Shown piece after piece: positions 23,636-33,360 of a stretch of DNA of 64,000 nucleotides. The stretch is from the NCBI GenBank assembly GCA_037157565.1, contig JAZHRO010000056.1, positions 32,921,501 to 32,985,500 on the forward strand, given 5' to 3'. Position 1 is the stretch's first letter. Each line of letters opens with the position of its first letter. Under the pieces are notes generated by a model. That model was not told the DNA's origin. It saw nothing but the letters and a program-made list of their open reading frames with translations, and searched no databases. The position numbers and the translations under genes are program-made. The DNA is from Thalassia testudinum (lineage: Eukaryota; Streptophyta; Magnoliopsida; Alismatales; Hydrocharitaceae).

Positions 23636-25026
23636 CACCCCCATGCTTATCTTTTGCTAGTCTCTTAGCAAAACTAAAAATGGAATTTTTGGGAAATCTA
23701 ACTTTTTTGACTTTTGAGGAGAAAAAGAGATTAATGGACCTTGGTAGATTAAAACACTGGAGGTACGGGATTTGTTAAAGATAAACATCGGGATTTATTT
23801 TTGGATTCAACCATTAGACAGAATGGGATCAATATATCCTCCAGAAAATTCTCAAATTAACCCCTTGTTAATTCAGATGACTTGAAATGTTTGTTTTTGG
23901 GATTTTTTTGGCTCATGAATCTGATTCTCAACTTGCAAAATCCTTTAAAACCTTGTGGCTGTGCTTGTAAAAAGCCAACATTTATAAGCGCGTGTTAATT
24001 TATTTATTTATTTTTTTTTTTTCCCATGCTTATTTTTAGCTTAGTCTTACAACAGATGTGTCGGGATCATCATTCTCGTTACCATTCCTCGAGGGGGCTC
24101 TGGCGCCAGTACTTCGGGATAGCACTGTCCATGACACCACCCAGGAGCTCACAACCCCAAAACACGATGCGGTGAAAAGGGGCGCTCCAAGCAAACTCAA
24201 GCTCTTACTCCGACACTATAGGTAGAGCACCGTCCAAGACACTTGAGCTGCTAAAATGCGCTTTAATGCTCCGTCTAAAGATATGAAATATAAATATGGA
24301 GCAATGCCGAGGCGGTAACATGTTGACATCGCATCCTCAAAGGAGGCATTTTCCTCCTTCTCGGCGGTGGGAACTCAAACCAATGATCTGTTTCAGACTT
24401 TTACTAAGTCCAAACAAGGGAGTTTTTCAAATTTTTAGTTATTTTTAAGTGTTGGCTTGTGTGTGAAGAGTGACACAAGAAGTTTCTCAAAACATGCAAG
24501 TTTTTGAATCAGAAGCTAAGTCAAATAATTTTCATATTACAAAATAGGATCAAGTCACCTGAACTATCATGAGTTTAGGTGGAATTTTATAGAAGGGTAT
24601 CTGATCTAGTCTAAAATAGACCCTGGAATTCTAATGATCAGATCCATATCCTCATCCTTAGTTTGTTAAAGATTAAATCCCATTGTACCAAAAGTGAATT
24701 TCTCGACCTTAGTCTCGATTTCAAAATTTCTCCTCAATAAGTTTTTAACATTTTTATTTTTTTGGGTATGCAAGCAGGAAATAAATTAAAGAAAATTGTA
24801 TTTTTTTTTTGTTAGGTTTTGAAAATCCTAAATCGATCATCAAATTTAAAAACACTCCCCCTCATGCTTAAGATATACCATGTCCTCATGCATTAGGAGG
24901 GAAAAGGGATCACCTTAGTGAAGAACGGTCAAGTTTAGGAGGAACAAAACCTGGAAAAAGAAGAAAAAAGGGAAAGCAAGAAAAAATGATGGGTTACCTC
25001 CCATCCAGTGCTATCTTTTACGCCAT
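23636..25026 (-). other. C1 polypurine tract and 3' untranslated region
   Basis: The polypurine tract GCATGGGGGTG (minus strand, 23636-23646) abuts the LTR. Upstream of it in own sense are about 1.4 kb without a coding frame. Next to the protease stop, at 24992-25024, is a conserved box that reads GGCGTAAAAG, then AGCACTGG and GGGAGGTAACC on the minus strand. No polymerase remnant is visible, so pol was not lost recently. Confidence 0.8.
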
Positions 25027-25794
25027 TCAGTTGGGCGTGAAGGTACGCACGGAAGACATAAAATCATGTAGATAATTGGATGCAAAAAAGGTGTCTTCTT
25101 CTAGATCCCTAGAAAATTGATTAGAAATAATATTGGGATCAAAGTTAGATGGAAAATGATAAGTGTAGCCCGAGTCTGGCCATGGTTTTAAATCAGGTTG
25201 GGTGCCAAACTCGGGTGGGGTTGGTGGCAGGTCCGTAAGAAACGGGTCGGGGAAGGAATGGTGAGGATTGGGGGAAGTTAGTGTGGAAAAATTAGGTGCG
25301 TGAATAGTGGGTGGGTTAGGGGGGGTATCCGGAATAAATTTGGGGTCAAGACAAGTTTCCAGATCACAAATTTCACCGACCACTGATTCTGAATCAGAGT
25401 CCTCAAAAAAATTATGGTTGGTAAGGGTATCTATTAACATTGTCTCCTCCACCATATTGGAAATTTCAGTATCTGAGTCCTCAAAGAAGTTATCATCATT
25501 GAATCTCCTGGAGGATTTAAAAATATCTAAAATGATAGTTTGGCCTGCACAGTTGATATCCATTTTGCTTGTGTGGCAATTGATATTTGCCTTTGCAGTG
25601 GCCAAAAAGGGGCGTCCAAGGATTATTGGGGAGTCCAGTAATGATTCGGGTGCCTCAATGTCAAGAACCAGAAAGTCTGCAGGGAGGACATAATTCTGGA
25701 CCTTGACTAAAACATCCTCGACAATCCCACGAGGTTTGATTGTAGATCGGTCGGCTAATTGCAAGGTAACCTCGACGGGTTTTAATTCACCGAT
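25027..25794 (-). CDS. pro: C1 protease C-terminal half with acidic, proline-rich tail
   Basis: This is the same frame as the C1 gag, after a single TAG. It starts within protease: LADRSTIKPRG, then [20 protein letters not shown], the conserved strand of retroviral-type aspartic proteases. The last 150 residues or so are unlike polymerase: an acidic part in which NFFEDSD occurs twice, about 25 residues apart, then a stretch rich in P, N, T and S, ending SSVRTFTPN. The stop codon TGA lies directly beside the conserved post-stop box. The tail is of unknown function. Against D3, the reverse transcriptase that should follow is absent. Confidence 0.8.
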   Translation of the reverse strand: MGELKPVEVTLQLADRSTIKPRGIVEDVLVKVQNYVLPADFLVLDIEAPESLLDSPIILGRPFLATAKANINCHTSKMDINCAGQTIILDIFKSSRRFNDDNFFEDSDTEISNMVEETMLIDTLTNHNFFEDSDSESVVGEICDLETCLDPKFIPDTPPNPPTIHAPNFSTLTSPNPHHSFPDPFLTDLPPTPPEFGTQPDLKPWPDSGYTYHFPSNFDPNIISNQFSRDLEEDTFFASNYLHDFMSSVRTFTPN

Positions 25795-27969
25795 CTAAAA
25801 TTCTTCGAATAAACTTGTGGGAATAATATTAACTGAGGCACCAAGATCAAGGAGGGCGCGATTAAATGTATTGTCATCAATAATTACAGAAATTAAAGGC
25901 ACCCCCGGATCTTTCATCTTAGGAGGCAGCTTACTCTGTATGACAGAGCTTACTGTCTCCGAAAGATGCACCTGTCCTAGATTTTTGGCCTGCCTTTTAG
26001 GAGTACAAATCTCCTTCAAAAATTTAGCATAGGCAGGTATATATTTGATGGCATCTAGGAGAGGAATATTGATATGAACTTGCCCGAATAGCTCCGTGAG
26101 TTCTTCTGTAGTAGGCTCAGATTTCTTTTTTTTGTTGGTGGTGGGGTAGAGAGCTTGTGGGAAAGGGATAGGAATCTTGTCTTGAGATTTTTGTTTTTCT
26201 TGTTCTTCTTGATGGGGAGGTGGGGAGTCAATTTGCATAGGTATTTCACCAGGTTTGTGTGAAGGCCCGGGGTCAGTGGTGGTTTTCCCACTCCTCAAAG
26301 TAACTACATGTGCAGTCGGATTATTAATTGGAGGAGGTGGGGGGGCCTGTGATTGCTGAAACCTGGGAGGCTGTTGAGGTGGTGGATTAGGAGGAGGCTG
26401 ATTCGGATAGTGTGGGGTTCTACCTGTATAATGGTTTCCTTGGTGATTAGGGTTGGGCATGGGTTGGGACGGAAGATGTCCTGCAGGTCTTTGCGTGGGA
26501 GTAACCCCAATCTGATTGTTCAGATTTGTGATGGTGCGGGTTACTTCCGTCATTTTTGTTTGCATATCCTGCAGGGTCCAAATCATCTGGGCATTGATGT
26601 CTTGTTGGGATGGCCTAGGATGGAAGTTTGGATTCAACCCATACCCGTTAAAATGATATGGTTGGGAGGAAACTTGATTATTACAGGAGTAGTTCAGGTA
26701 ATTTTTCCAATTGGAAGAATTTTTAAAGGGCTCCTGGATGGTAGAAATATTTTGAGTGGGGTTAAGATCTGGATAGTTGTAATTCCCCAGTGAATCATGG
26801 GCAACCTCAGAATAATCAGCAGTAGTGTTGAGATTGTGCAAATTTTCTCTTCGTGGAAAGTTAGGTTGGGTTAGATGTGGGTGTGGAGCTTGGGTTGATG
26901 TGGCCAGTCTTTCCTCAATTTTCTTTTGATTAATATGCATCTGGTCGAGTTTTTGAGCGATCATTTGAAGATCGTCTTGGGTGGCTGGGATAGCTTGAGA
27001 GCATATTTCATGAACACCGAACCGTGGGTTTTGGGTTCTGCAAAATGTGTTCATGGAAGCTTGATTAAATGAGTTTTCACTCATTTCTTCAAACAAGTCG
27101 TAGGCACTTTCAGCATCTTTATTTAAGAAGTTGCCGCCACACGAGGCGTCGACAAAATGTCGGATTTGATCTTCTAATCCATGATAGAAGATTTGCACAA
27201 GCTGCCATAAAGGAATCTCGTGGTGCGGACAACTTCTTAAAAGATCTTGAAATCTTTCCCAAGAATCATGGAAAGTCTCACCAGATCTTTGATGAAAGGT
27301 CGTAACAGATCTTCGCAAGGAATTGGTACGACCTATGGGAAAGAATTTCTTGAGGAAGGCGCTCTTGAGCTGAGGCCAGGTTGTGATGGGTTGGCCAATG
27401 GTCCTGAACCAATAAGTGGCCTTATCTTTGAGAGATAATGGAAAAAGCCGCATCAGCCATATGTCTTCTTGCACATTTCGGGAACGGGTTGTCTGTGCAA
27501 GAAGAGTTAGTTCTTCAAGGTGGCTAAAAGGGTCTTCCCTAGGAAGGCCATGAAAGTGCTTAATTAGGTTTAGGACGGCAGGCTTGATCTCAAAGTCCCC
27601 CTCTAGTATGACCACCCCTAGTCGTTTCTCATAATAAGATGGATCATAGAAATCTTTTAGAGGAACAACAGGCTGCTGACGGGGTGGTGGGTTTGGCCTT
27701 GGATTGGCTAGGTTTTGGATGTTCCTAGTCAATGTTTGTTGATTGGAATTTAATTTATTAATCTGATCGGCCATCAATTTTAAAAGATCAGGTAGGGGAT
27801 CTTGATGTTGTGTGTGGGAAAACTCAAGATTAGGGAGATCCAAGTGTGGGAAGTTAATGGTGGGTGGGTTTTGGGTGGAAGGGTTAGAATTAGGGTTAGT
27901 GATGGGGTTAGAGGTAAAATTAGAGGTGGAAGTGGAAGGGTCAGTGGACCTATTTTGTTGTGTTTCCAT
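25795..27969 (-). CDS. gag: C1 Gag and protease N-terminus
   Basis: I place the start at the ATG at 27969 (METQQNRS); an in-frame ATG at 28064 would add 32 residues. An N/T/P-rich head comes first, then the capsid-type domain with HFHGLPREDPFSHLEEL, SLKDKATYWFRTIG, FLKKFFPIGRTN, SWERFQDLLRSCPHHE and DASCGGNFLNKDAE. A long Q/N/P-rich part follows with no CCHC knuckle, then VTLRSGKT and the protease start. The catalytic block [11 protein letters not shown] lies at 25830-25860. A TAG at 25795-25797 ends the ORF 12 residues after DLGAS, cutting protease in two. Apart from this one codon the frame is open, so the copy decayed only recently. Confidence 0.88.
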   Translation of the reverse strand: METQQNRSTDPSTSTSNFTSNPITNPNSNPSTQNPPTINFPHLDLPNLEFSHTQHQDPLPDLLKLMADQINKLNSNQQTLTRNIQNLANPRPNPPPRQQPVVPLKDFYDPSYYEKRLGVVILEGDFEIKPAVLNLIKHFHGLPREDPFSHLEELTLLAQTTRSRNVQEDIWLMRLFPLSLKDKATYWFRTIGQPITTWPQLKSAFLKKFFPIGRTNSLRRSVTTFHQRSGETFHDSWERFQDLLRSCPHHEIPLWQLVQIFYHGLEDQIRHFVDASCGGNFLNKDAESAYDLFEEMSENSFNQASMNTFCRTQNPRFGVHEICSQAIPATQDDLQMIAQKLDQMHINQKKIEERLATSTQAPHPHLTQPNFPRRENLHNLNTTADYSEVAHDSLGNYNYPDLNPTQNISTIQEPFKNSSNWKNYLNYSCNNQVSSQPYHFNGYGLNPNFHPRPSQQDINAQMIWTLQDMQTKMTEVTRTITNLNNQIGVTPTQRPAGHLPSQPMPNPNHQGNHYTGRTPHYPNQPPPNPPPQQPPRFQQSQAPPPPPINNPTAHVVTLRSGKTTTDPGPSHKPGEIPMQIDSPPPHQEEQEKQKSQDKIPIPFPQALYPTTNKKKKSEPTTEELTELFGQVHINIPLLDAIKYIPAYAKFLKEICTPKRQAKNLGQVHLSETVSSVIQSKLPPKMKDPGVPLISVIIDDNTFNRALLDLGASVNIIPTSLFEEF

Positions 27970-29629
27970 TTTTTCAGGAGAAGACAGGAAAAGTGGTCTT
28001 TTTGCGCGGCGGGCGAAATCAAATGGTCCTTCCAAGTGCGGATTTTGAGACCGTCGCCCGTGCATAAAATGGAAGAACGGGAGGGGAGGAGAAGAGAAAG
28101 AGATGAGAGAAAGTGTGTAATTCAAACAAATAAGACTAGACCTAACTTAAATGTGACTCCCTAATAATAACCTAAGACTTGGTCTATATAGGAAATAAGT
28201 AGTCAATAGTGAATACCCGTTCTATCAACAAATCTAGCCAAGTTGCTTAAGAGGAGGTTTGGGCCCAAACGTTTCCCAGGGAAAAGCCCAGGTGCTTGTA
28301 CAAACCCGCGCCTAGTCGTTTGACAAGGCCCCTCAGCCTGAACACCAGATATAGATGAAAGAATTGGTACTAACTAAGGAAAACTTAAGGCCTAAATAGC
28401 AAGCCTAAGTTGATAAAGCCTTAGGGGTCAAGTTGCTACAAGTTTTAATTAGGTCTAGGATGCTATAGTGCACAGGGAATGTGGAGGGCATTTATTGGGA
28501 TGTTTCCATGTTATTTTGATTTTTTTGTGTGTGTAGGAATTGGAGAGTGGCTCCAATGAAAATCAAGTTGTCACACAATTTTTTTGTATTTTTATCTTTT
28601 AGGATTTGATTTAATTAAATGAGTTTTAGGGTTTTTCTCTTTAAGTTTTCAAACAAGTTTGAAAGTTCACAATCAAAGGAAAGACAAGTTCTATGTGTGA
28701 TTGTATATTTCCTTTTAATTGAGTCTCTAAAGAGAAAGAAGAAATCCTAAGCCAATTATCCCTAAGACAGAAATTTAACTACCAATGAATTATTTTTAGG
28801 CTTTCAGAATTAAGTAGTGGTCCAAACAAGTCAAACAGCACCACTACTTTGAAGAAAATCAAACAAGGATTCCAAAAAAGATTTTTATAAGATTTTAAGA
28901 ATTTGTGTGATAATTATTTTGAATTTTTAATTGCACTGGTGTTAAAGTCCAAAAATGATACCTGTGGGTATTTTGGACTTTTTAGTATTACCACCGACCT
29001 CAGAAAATTTTTGTGATTTTCTATGATGTGTAAAATTCCACAAGGATTCCAGAAAGCTAAATTTCACAAAAATTGGATGAGTATAAAAATTCTAAAAATT
29101 TGCGGATAGTAGCAAAATGGGAAGATTAAAGGGTGTGACCCCTCTACAATACACGAATTTTTAAAAATTAAATACAAATCCAATTGATCTGAAATTTGGA
29201 ACAGATGTTCTAATGTAGTTGGGAATCACTATATGAAATGTTATAATTTCAGGAGGCCTGTGGTGTTAGGAATCCATTTTTCAAGTCCGGATAGAAATCT
29301 AGACCTGAAAAATAGAACACCAATACTTGCAATGGAGTGGTGTTAAAGAAGCATTCAAGCAAACAATGGATTTTATATGAACACCACTCCACCTAATTAA
29401 TTTGTTTGGGATCTTGAAAGCTAAGTTTAATATGTTTTTGGTAGTTTTAATTAATTATGTGACAAGAAAGAGGAACCAACCTGAATTTCGCAGGAAGAAA
29501 AGGAACTTTAAGCTCTCGCTTCTAGATTCCCGCCTTCCTGCTGTAGTTCCTACACACACAAAAGAGAGAAAGAGAAGGGGATGAGATCCACTTCAAGCAA
29601 GATAAAATTAATTAATGCAAAGCCGTGCC
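27970..29629 (-). other. C1 5' untranslated leader
   Basis: About 1.66 kb between PBS and gag, AT-rich, with a G/A-rich stretch near 28075-28105. Small open frames (29402-29584) have no gag or pol similarity. Packaging signals are expected here but I cannot define them. Confidence 0.65.
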
Positions 29630-29647
29630 TCCTCGGCAACGATGCCA
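29630..29647 (-). other. Primer-binding site of C1 (tRNA-Asp type)
   Basis: On the minus strand it reads TGGCATCGTTGCCGAGGA, three mismatches to the plant tRNA-Asp complement TGGCGCCGTTGCCGGGGA. It lies 5 nt from the end of the 5' LTR. Confidence 0.85.
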
Positions 29648-29652
29648 AAAAG

Positions 29653-31906
29653 TGATAGCGAAAATACGCGGTTTGTTAATTAGGTCGTTGTAACGCGTAA
29701 ATCCGCTTTCGCTCTTAAATTTATATTCCTAGATAGGCGAGTATCTAAGATCATCCAAGGAGGCCAAATGTTTGCAATAGTGATTCTCTTTCTTGGAATA
29801 AATCTCAACTTTCTTTTGGTATTTTTCAATATATCATTTTTTTCATTTTTTCAATTAAGACAACATGCGAAATGGTGGCGGGAAGGTAATTTACACTTCA
29901 ATTTAACTACTACTTTCTAAGTGGCAAGTAATCCGCTCCCTAAGCTCACTCTAGGCAAGCAGAGGCCTAGAATAATTAGGGAGAGGGACTACAGAATGTT
30001 AAAAACAAGCAAGTAGAAATGCAAATCAGAAAATTGCAAAGAAGGCAACTTAGATTGACGAAAAGTGTTTTACAAAAAAAACCTAGTAGAGGAATGCTTC
30101 TACTACTGGAAAAATTAAAATGAAGAAAAGAAAACACAAATCCTCTAGATAGATGGTGAAGAAGAGGGTTTCTTGCTCCAAGGCTGGTGGCTCCCAAGCT
30201 TGAAAAGAATCCTTCAACTTCTTCCTTGCAGTGCTCCGCCAAGGTAATGTCCTCCAAGGCAAGCCCTAAGGGGGCATGCCCTAAGCTTCTCTCCAAGGGT
30301 GGACGTCCACCCTAGGTCCTTCTCCCTTGCTTGGCCATCCTCCTTGAAGTGGAAGAGTCCTCCTCCTTGGCGTGGCTCAAGTTGAAGAGTGTGGGGAGAA
30401 GGCACCAAAGGGGCTGGTGATGTGCCCCTTTAATCTCCTTCTCTACTCCTTCTTCTTGGCTGTAGGTATAGGTGGTTTAGGTAGCAAATTACACTAATGG
30501 AGGATGCCCTAAAATGGTGGTAGGTGGTGGGTTTTTATAGAATAGGAAGGGGGCTAAAGTGTCCCTTGAAATGAAGGGCCAAGATGAAGAGATGGAGGTG
30601 GTTGAAGATCCAATGGCCAAGGGTGTTTGGCGCCACCTTAAGCGACACCTAAAGGGTGGTTATGTGTGCTGGCACCCCTTGATATTGGCGCCAAAATGGC
30701 TTCTAGAAGAGGGTCTAAGTTGGCGCCAAGAAGGATTCTAGAAGGGGGGGTTAGGTGGATGGCTAGGATGGCTTATGTGGGTAGGTGTAGGGTGGATTAA
30801 AGGGCTGAAAGTTGGCGCCAATATAGAGGTGGTTAGGGGTAGTTTTTGGTTCCAACTTAAGGTGTCTTTTGGTGGTGATAATGGGGTGAAGGGATGGCTA
30901 GGAGGTGGTGCCAACTTGAGTAGGGTAGCTAGCTTAGGTAGGCTTAAGTTGGTGGAGCCTGCTAGGGTTGATTTTGAAGGTGGTGGATGGCCAAGAAGCT
31001 GGTTGCTAGCTAAGCTAAGCTAACTTAGCTAAAGGTGGAGTAGAGGAGAAGGTGTTGGAGCTAGGGTTTGGAGGAAGGAGCTGAGGAGAAGAAGTCAGGA
31101 GCTGAAACTGGAGCTGGCTGCTGCTGAAGAGGCTGGCATGGAGCTACTCTAGCTGGCTTAGCTTGCTAGTTCTTTGCTAGCTGCTAAGCCAAGCTAAAGT
31201 GAGCTGGCTTCTACCACAATGAGCTAAGGTGAGCTGGGTCTGGTGCTCCCGCGGAGGGTCAAGCTGGTTGAGGCAGTTAAGGTAGCTTAGCTCAATTGAG
31301 TTGAGCTAAGCTGAGTCCCTGGGAGCTGGACTTGAGCTTCCTGAGCTAGGATGAGTTCTTCTTCAGCTGGCTGGAGTTGAATGGAGCTGGATGTAGCTGG
31401 ATCTGAGCTGGGGTGAACTCCTGTCAACTCAGCTGAGCTAGCTAGAGCTCCCTGTGGACTAGTGGGAGCTGAGATGAGCTAGACTCAGCAAGGTTGAGCT
31501 GGATCTGAGCTGAGTTGAGCTAGGGTGAGCTAAGATGAACTCTCTTGAGTTGCTATTCAGCTGAGATTAGCTAAATGGAGCTGGGATGAGCTAACCCTAG
31601 TTCAAGTGAGCTAGGTTCCAGCTGCGGTGAGTTGGATCAAGCTGAGGTGAGCTGGATCAAGCTGCGTTCCAGCTTGTCTGGGCTTCTCCTTCACCATTTG
31701 CCTTCTTGAGTGCTAGGGTTTTAGGGATCTATATATCTGTACATCCCTAACACTCACAAAAACATATTAAAAAGAAAATAAAAAATGCAATGCATGCCTA
31801 ACCTATTTTATGCCTAAATGCAGCCCAAAAACCCGTTTGCGGAGTAAAATCCTAAGAGCTAGGTTTGTTTTAATGCATAAGAATGATGATAAACTGGCAT
31901 TTATCA
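29653..31906 (-). repeat. 5' LTR of C1
   Basis: It runs from TGATAGCG to TTTATCA, 2254 bp. The TATA box is on the minus strand at 30532-30539 (TATAAAAA). The family stem-loop is at 29728-29749 with one changed base in the right arm (TATCTAAG). The AGCT-rich block covers about 31005-31675. Confidence 0.92.
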
Positions 31907-31911
31907 CAGGC

Positions 31912-33101
31912 TTGCCCAGCCTAGGTGCAGCAGTCCTAGCTGTGCGGAATACCTTCGCTCACACACTTAGGCTCTCAATTGGAATCGAAGACCTTGACTA
32001 CTGCTGCAATCGCGAAGGCCATCTCTGCGAGCACACGCGAGGAAAGGGTTGGACATTTAGTCCCACATAGGAAGTGAAGGCACGCCCGCACCTGCATATG
32101 AGGAAAAAGTGAAGGAAGCTGTTTTCCTTAGATCCACAGGGTGAGGTCCCTCTTATCCAACCCAGTCTCGTCTGCGCTCAAGCCCCACGAACCTAGCCTG
32201 ACCCGACCCGACTACACTCCTCCCCCACCACTGCACGTCGGTGGGCCTGGTCTCGAGTATGCACTCGATCCGATTACCCAATTGTCTGTGTGGCTCTGGG
32301 AAAGCAAAACCTAAGAGAAAAAGAAAGGGGAGCTGCACGCGGGAAGGGGTAGGTTTTGCTGTAGGCGAAAGCTGAAGAGAAAGAGAAGCTAAGGAAGAAG
32401 CTGAAGCCAAGGCCAGAAGAGGAAGAAGAGAAGGCAGATGGCAGAGAAAAAGAAGAAGGAAGAAGTTGAAGGAAGAAGTGAAAGAGAAGGACCTCAGAGA
32501 AGGATGGAGAATAGCAGAAGCAAGGAAGAAGAAGGAGAAGCTAAGGAAGAAGAAGAAGAGAAAGAGAAGAAGGAAGAAGTTGAAGGAAGAAGAGAAAGAG
32601 AAGGACCTCAGAAAAGGAAGAAGAAGAGCAGAAGCAAGGAAGAAGGAGAAAGCTAAGGAAGAAGGAAGGCAAAGGCAGAAAGAAGAAGAGAAAGAGAAAG
32701 ATCGTAAAGGAAAAGGAAGACAGAAGCCAAAGAAGGAGAAGGAAAGAGAAGACAGAAGCAGAGAAAGAGAAAAAGATCTCAGACATTTAAGTCGTTTGAT
32801 TAAGGAATCAGACGACAGATTTTAGCTTTATTGCATATTTAGATATTGAATCATTTGGTGATATTGTACGAGTATTTGGTGATCTACATCACCATTTTAC
32901 TCCCATATTTTTGCACTCTAATACTGCTACTATTACAATTCCTTTCAAGTTTAAATTGTGATCTTGATTTCTAAATACCAATTTGCTCCCTGTGTTCGAC
33001 CTCGGAAATTCTTTCGAGTAATAAAATTATATCTATTTTGAATGCTATTTTGGCTGTACTACAGCGCAATACTTTTAAAACCCGACTCAGTACTTTAAAC
33101 A
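31912..33101 (+). repeat. D1 5' LTR, segment 2 (after C1)
   Basis: This continues segment 1 after the C1 target site and ends TTTAAACA right before a PBS. It contains an A/G-rich (GAA)n stretch (32380-32790), a stem-loop at 32791-32816 and the box GCTCCCTGTGTTCGACCTCG (from 32985). The lysine/glutamate-rich open frame at 32466-32825 is translation of the simple repeat and not a gene. Confidence 0.85.
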
Positions 33102-33104
33102 TTT

Positions 33105-33122
33105 TGGCGCCGTTGCTGGGGA
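33105..33122 (+). other. Primer-binding site of D1 (tRNA-Asp)
   Basis: TGGCGCCGTTGCTGGGGA has one mismatch to the tRNA-Asp complement, the best match in the window. It shows that the LTR to its left is a true 5' LTR. Only about 54 bp of leader follow (to 33176) before the inverted D2 LTR. Confidence 0.88.
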
Positions 33123-33176
33123 GCAACAAGCAATTTAGAATTCTTGATTACAATTATTGATTTGGTACTAACTTGC

Positions 33177-33360
33177 TGTTTAGAGCGCTGAATCGGTATT
33201 TAAAAGTATTGCATTGTAATATAGACGAAAAAGTGTTCAAAAACAGATATAATTTTATTACTCGAATTTGAAGTCTGAGGTCGAATACAGGGAGTAAATT
33301 GGTATTTAGAAATAAAGATCACAATTTAGAATTTAAAATTATATGCAATAATATCAGTAT
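33177..33360 (-). repeat. D2 inverted LTR, segment 1 (before D3)
   Basis: In window orientation it starts TGTTTAGAGCGCTG, the reverse complement of the D1 LTR end. Over 180 bp it mirrors 32920-33101, including the reversed GGTCGAATACAGGGAG box at 33279-33294. It ends in AGTAT, the D3 target site, and continues at 49797. Flanks are CTTGC (33172-33176) on this side and CCAGG on the far side (50933-50937), so they do not match. Confidence 0.82.

Larger units (their letters stand above)
21396..31906 (-). mobile_element. Element C1: complete pol-less Gag-Pro retrotransposon, TSD CAGGC
   Basis: It is bounded by TGATA and TATCA and flanked by CAGGC at 21391-21395 and 31907-31911. Both LTRs, PBS, polypurine tract, leader, a gag ORF and a protease ORF are present. 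No reverse transcriptase, RNase H or integrase motif occurs anywhere between the LTRs: only about 1.4 kb of non-coding DNA follows protease. It is inserted in the D1 LTR. LTRs differ by a few percent by eye, mostly transitions, so it is young. Mobility would need enzymes in trans. It resembles the known idea of non-autonomous elements that keep only gag. Confidence 0.93.

Noticed and set aside
29630..29647. tRNA-Asp-like sequence (also 1739, 33105, 47069, 52222)
   Set aside because: Only 18 nt complementary to the tRNA 3' end beside an LTR: primer-binding sites, not tRNA genes.
32466..32825. 119-codon lysine/glutamate-rich frame
   Set aside because: Pure translation of the GAA-rich simple repeat in the D1 LTR.
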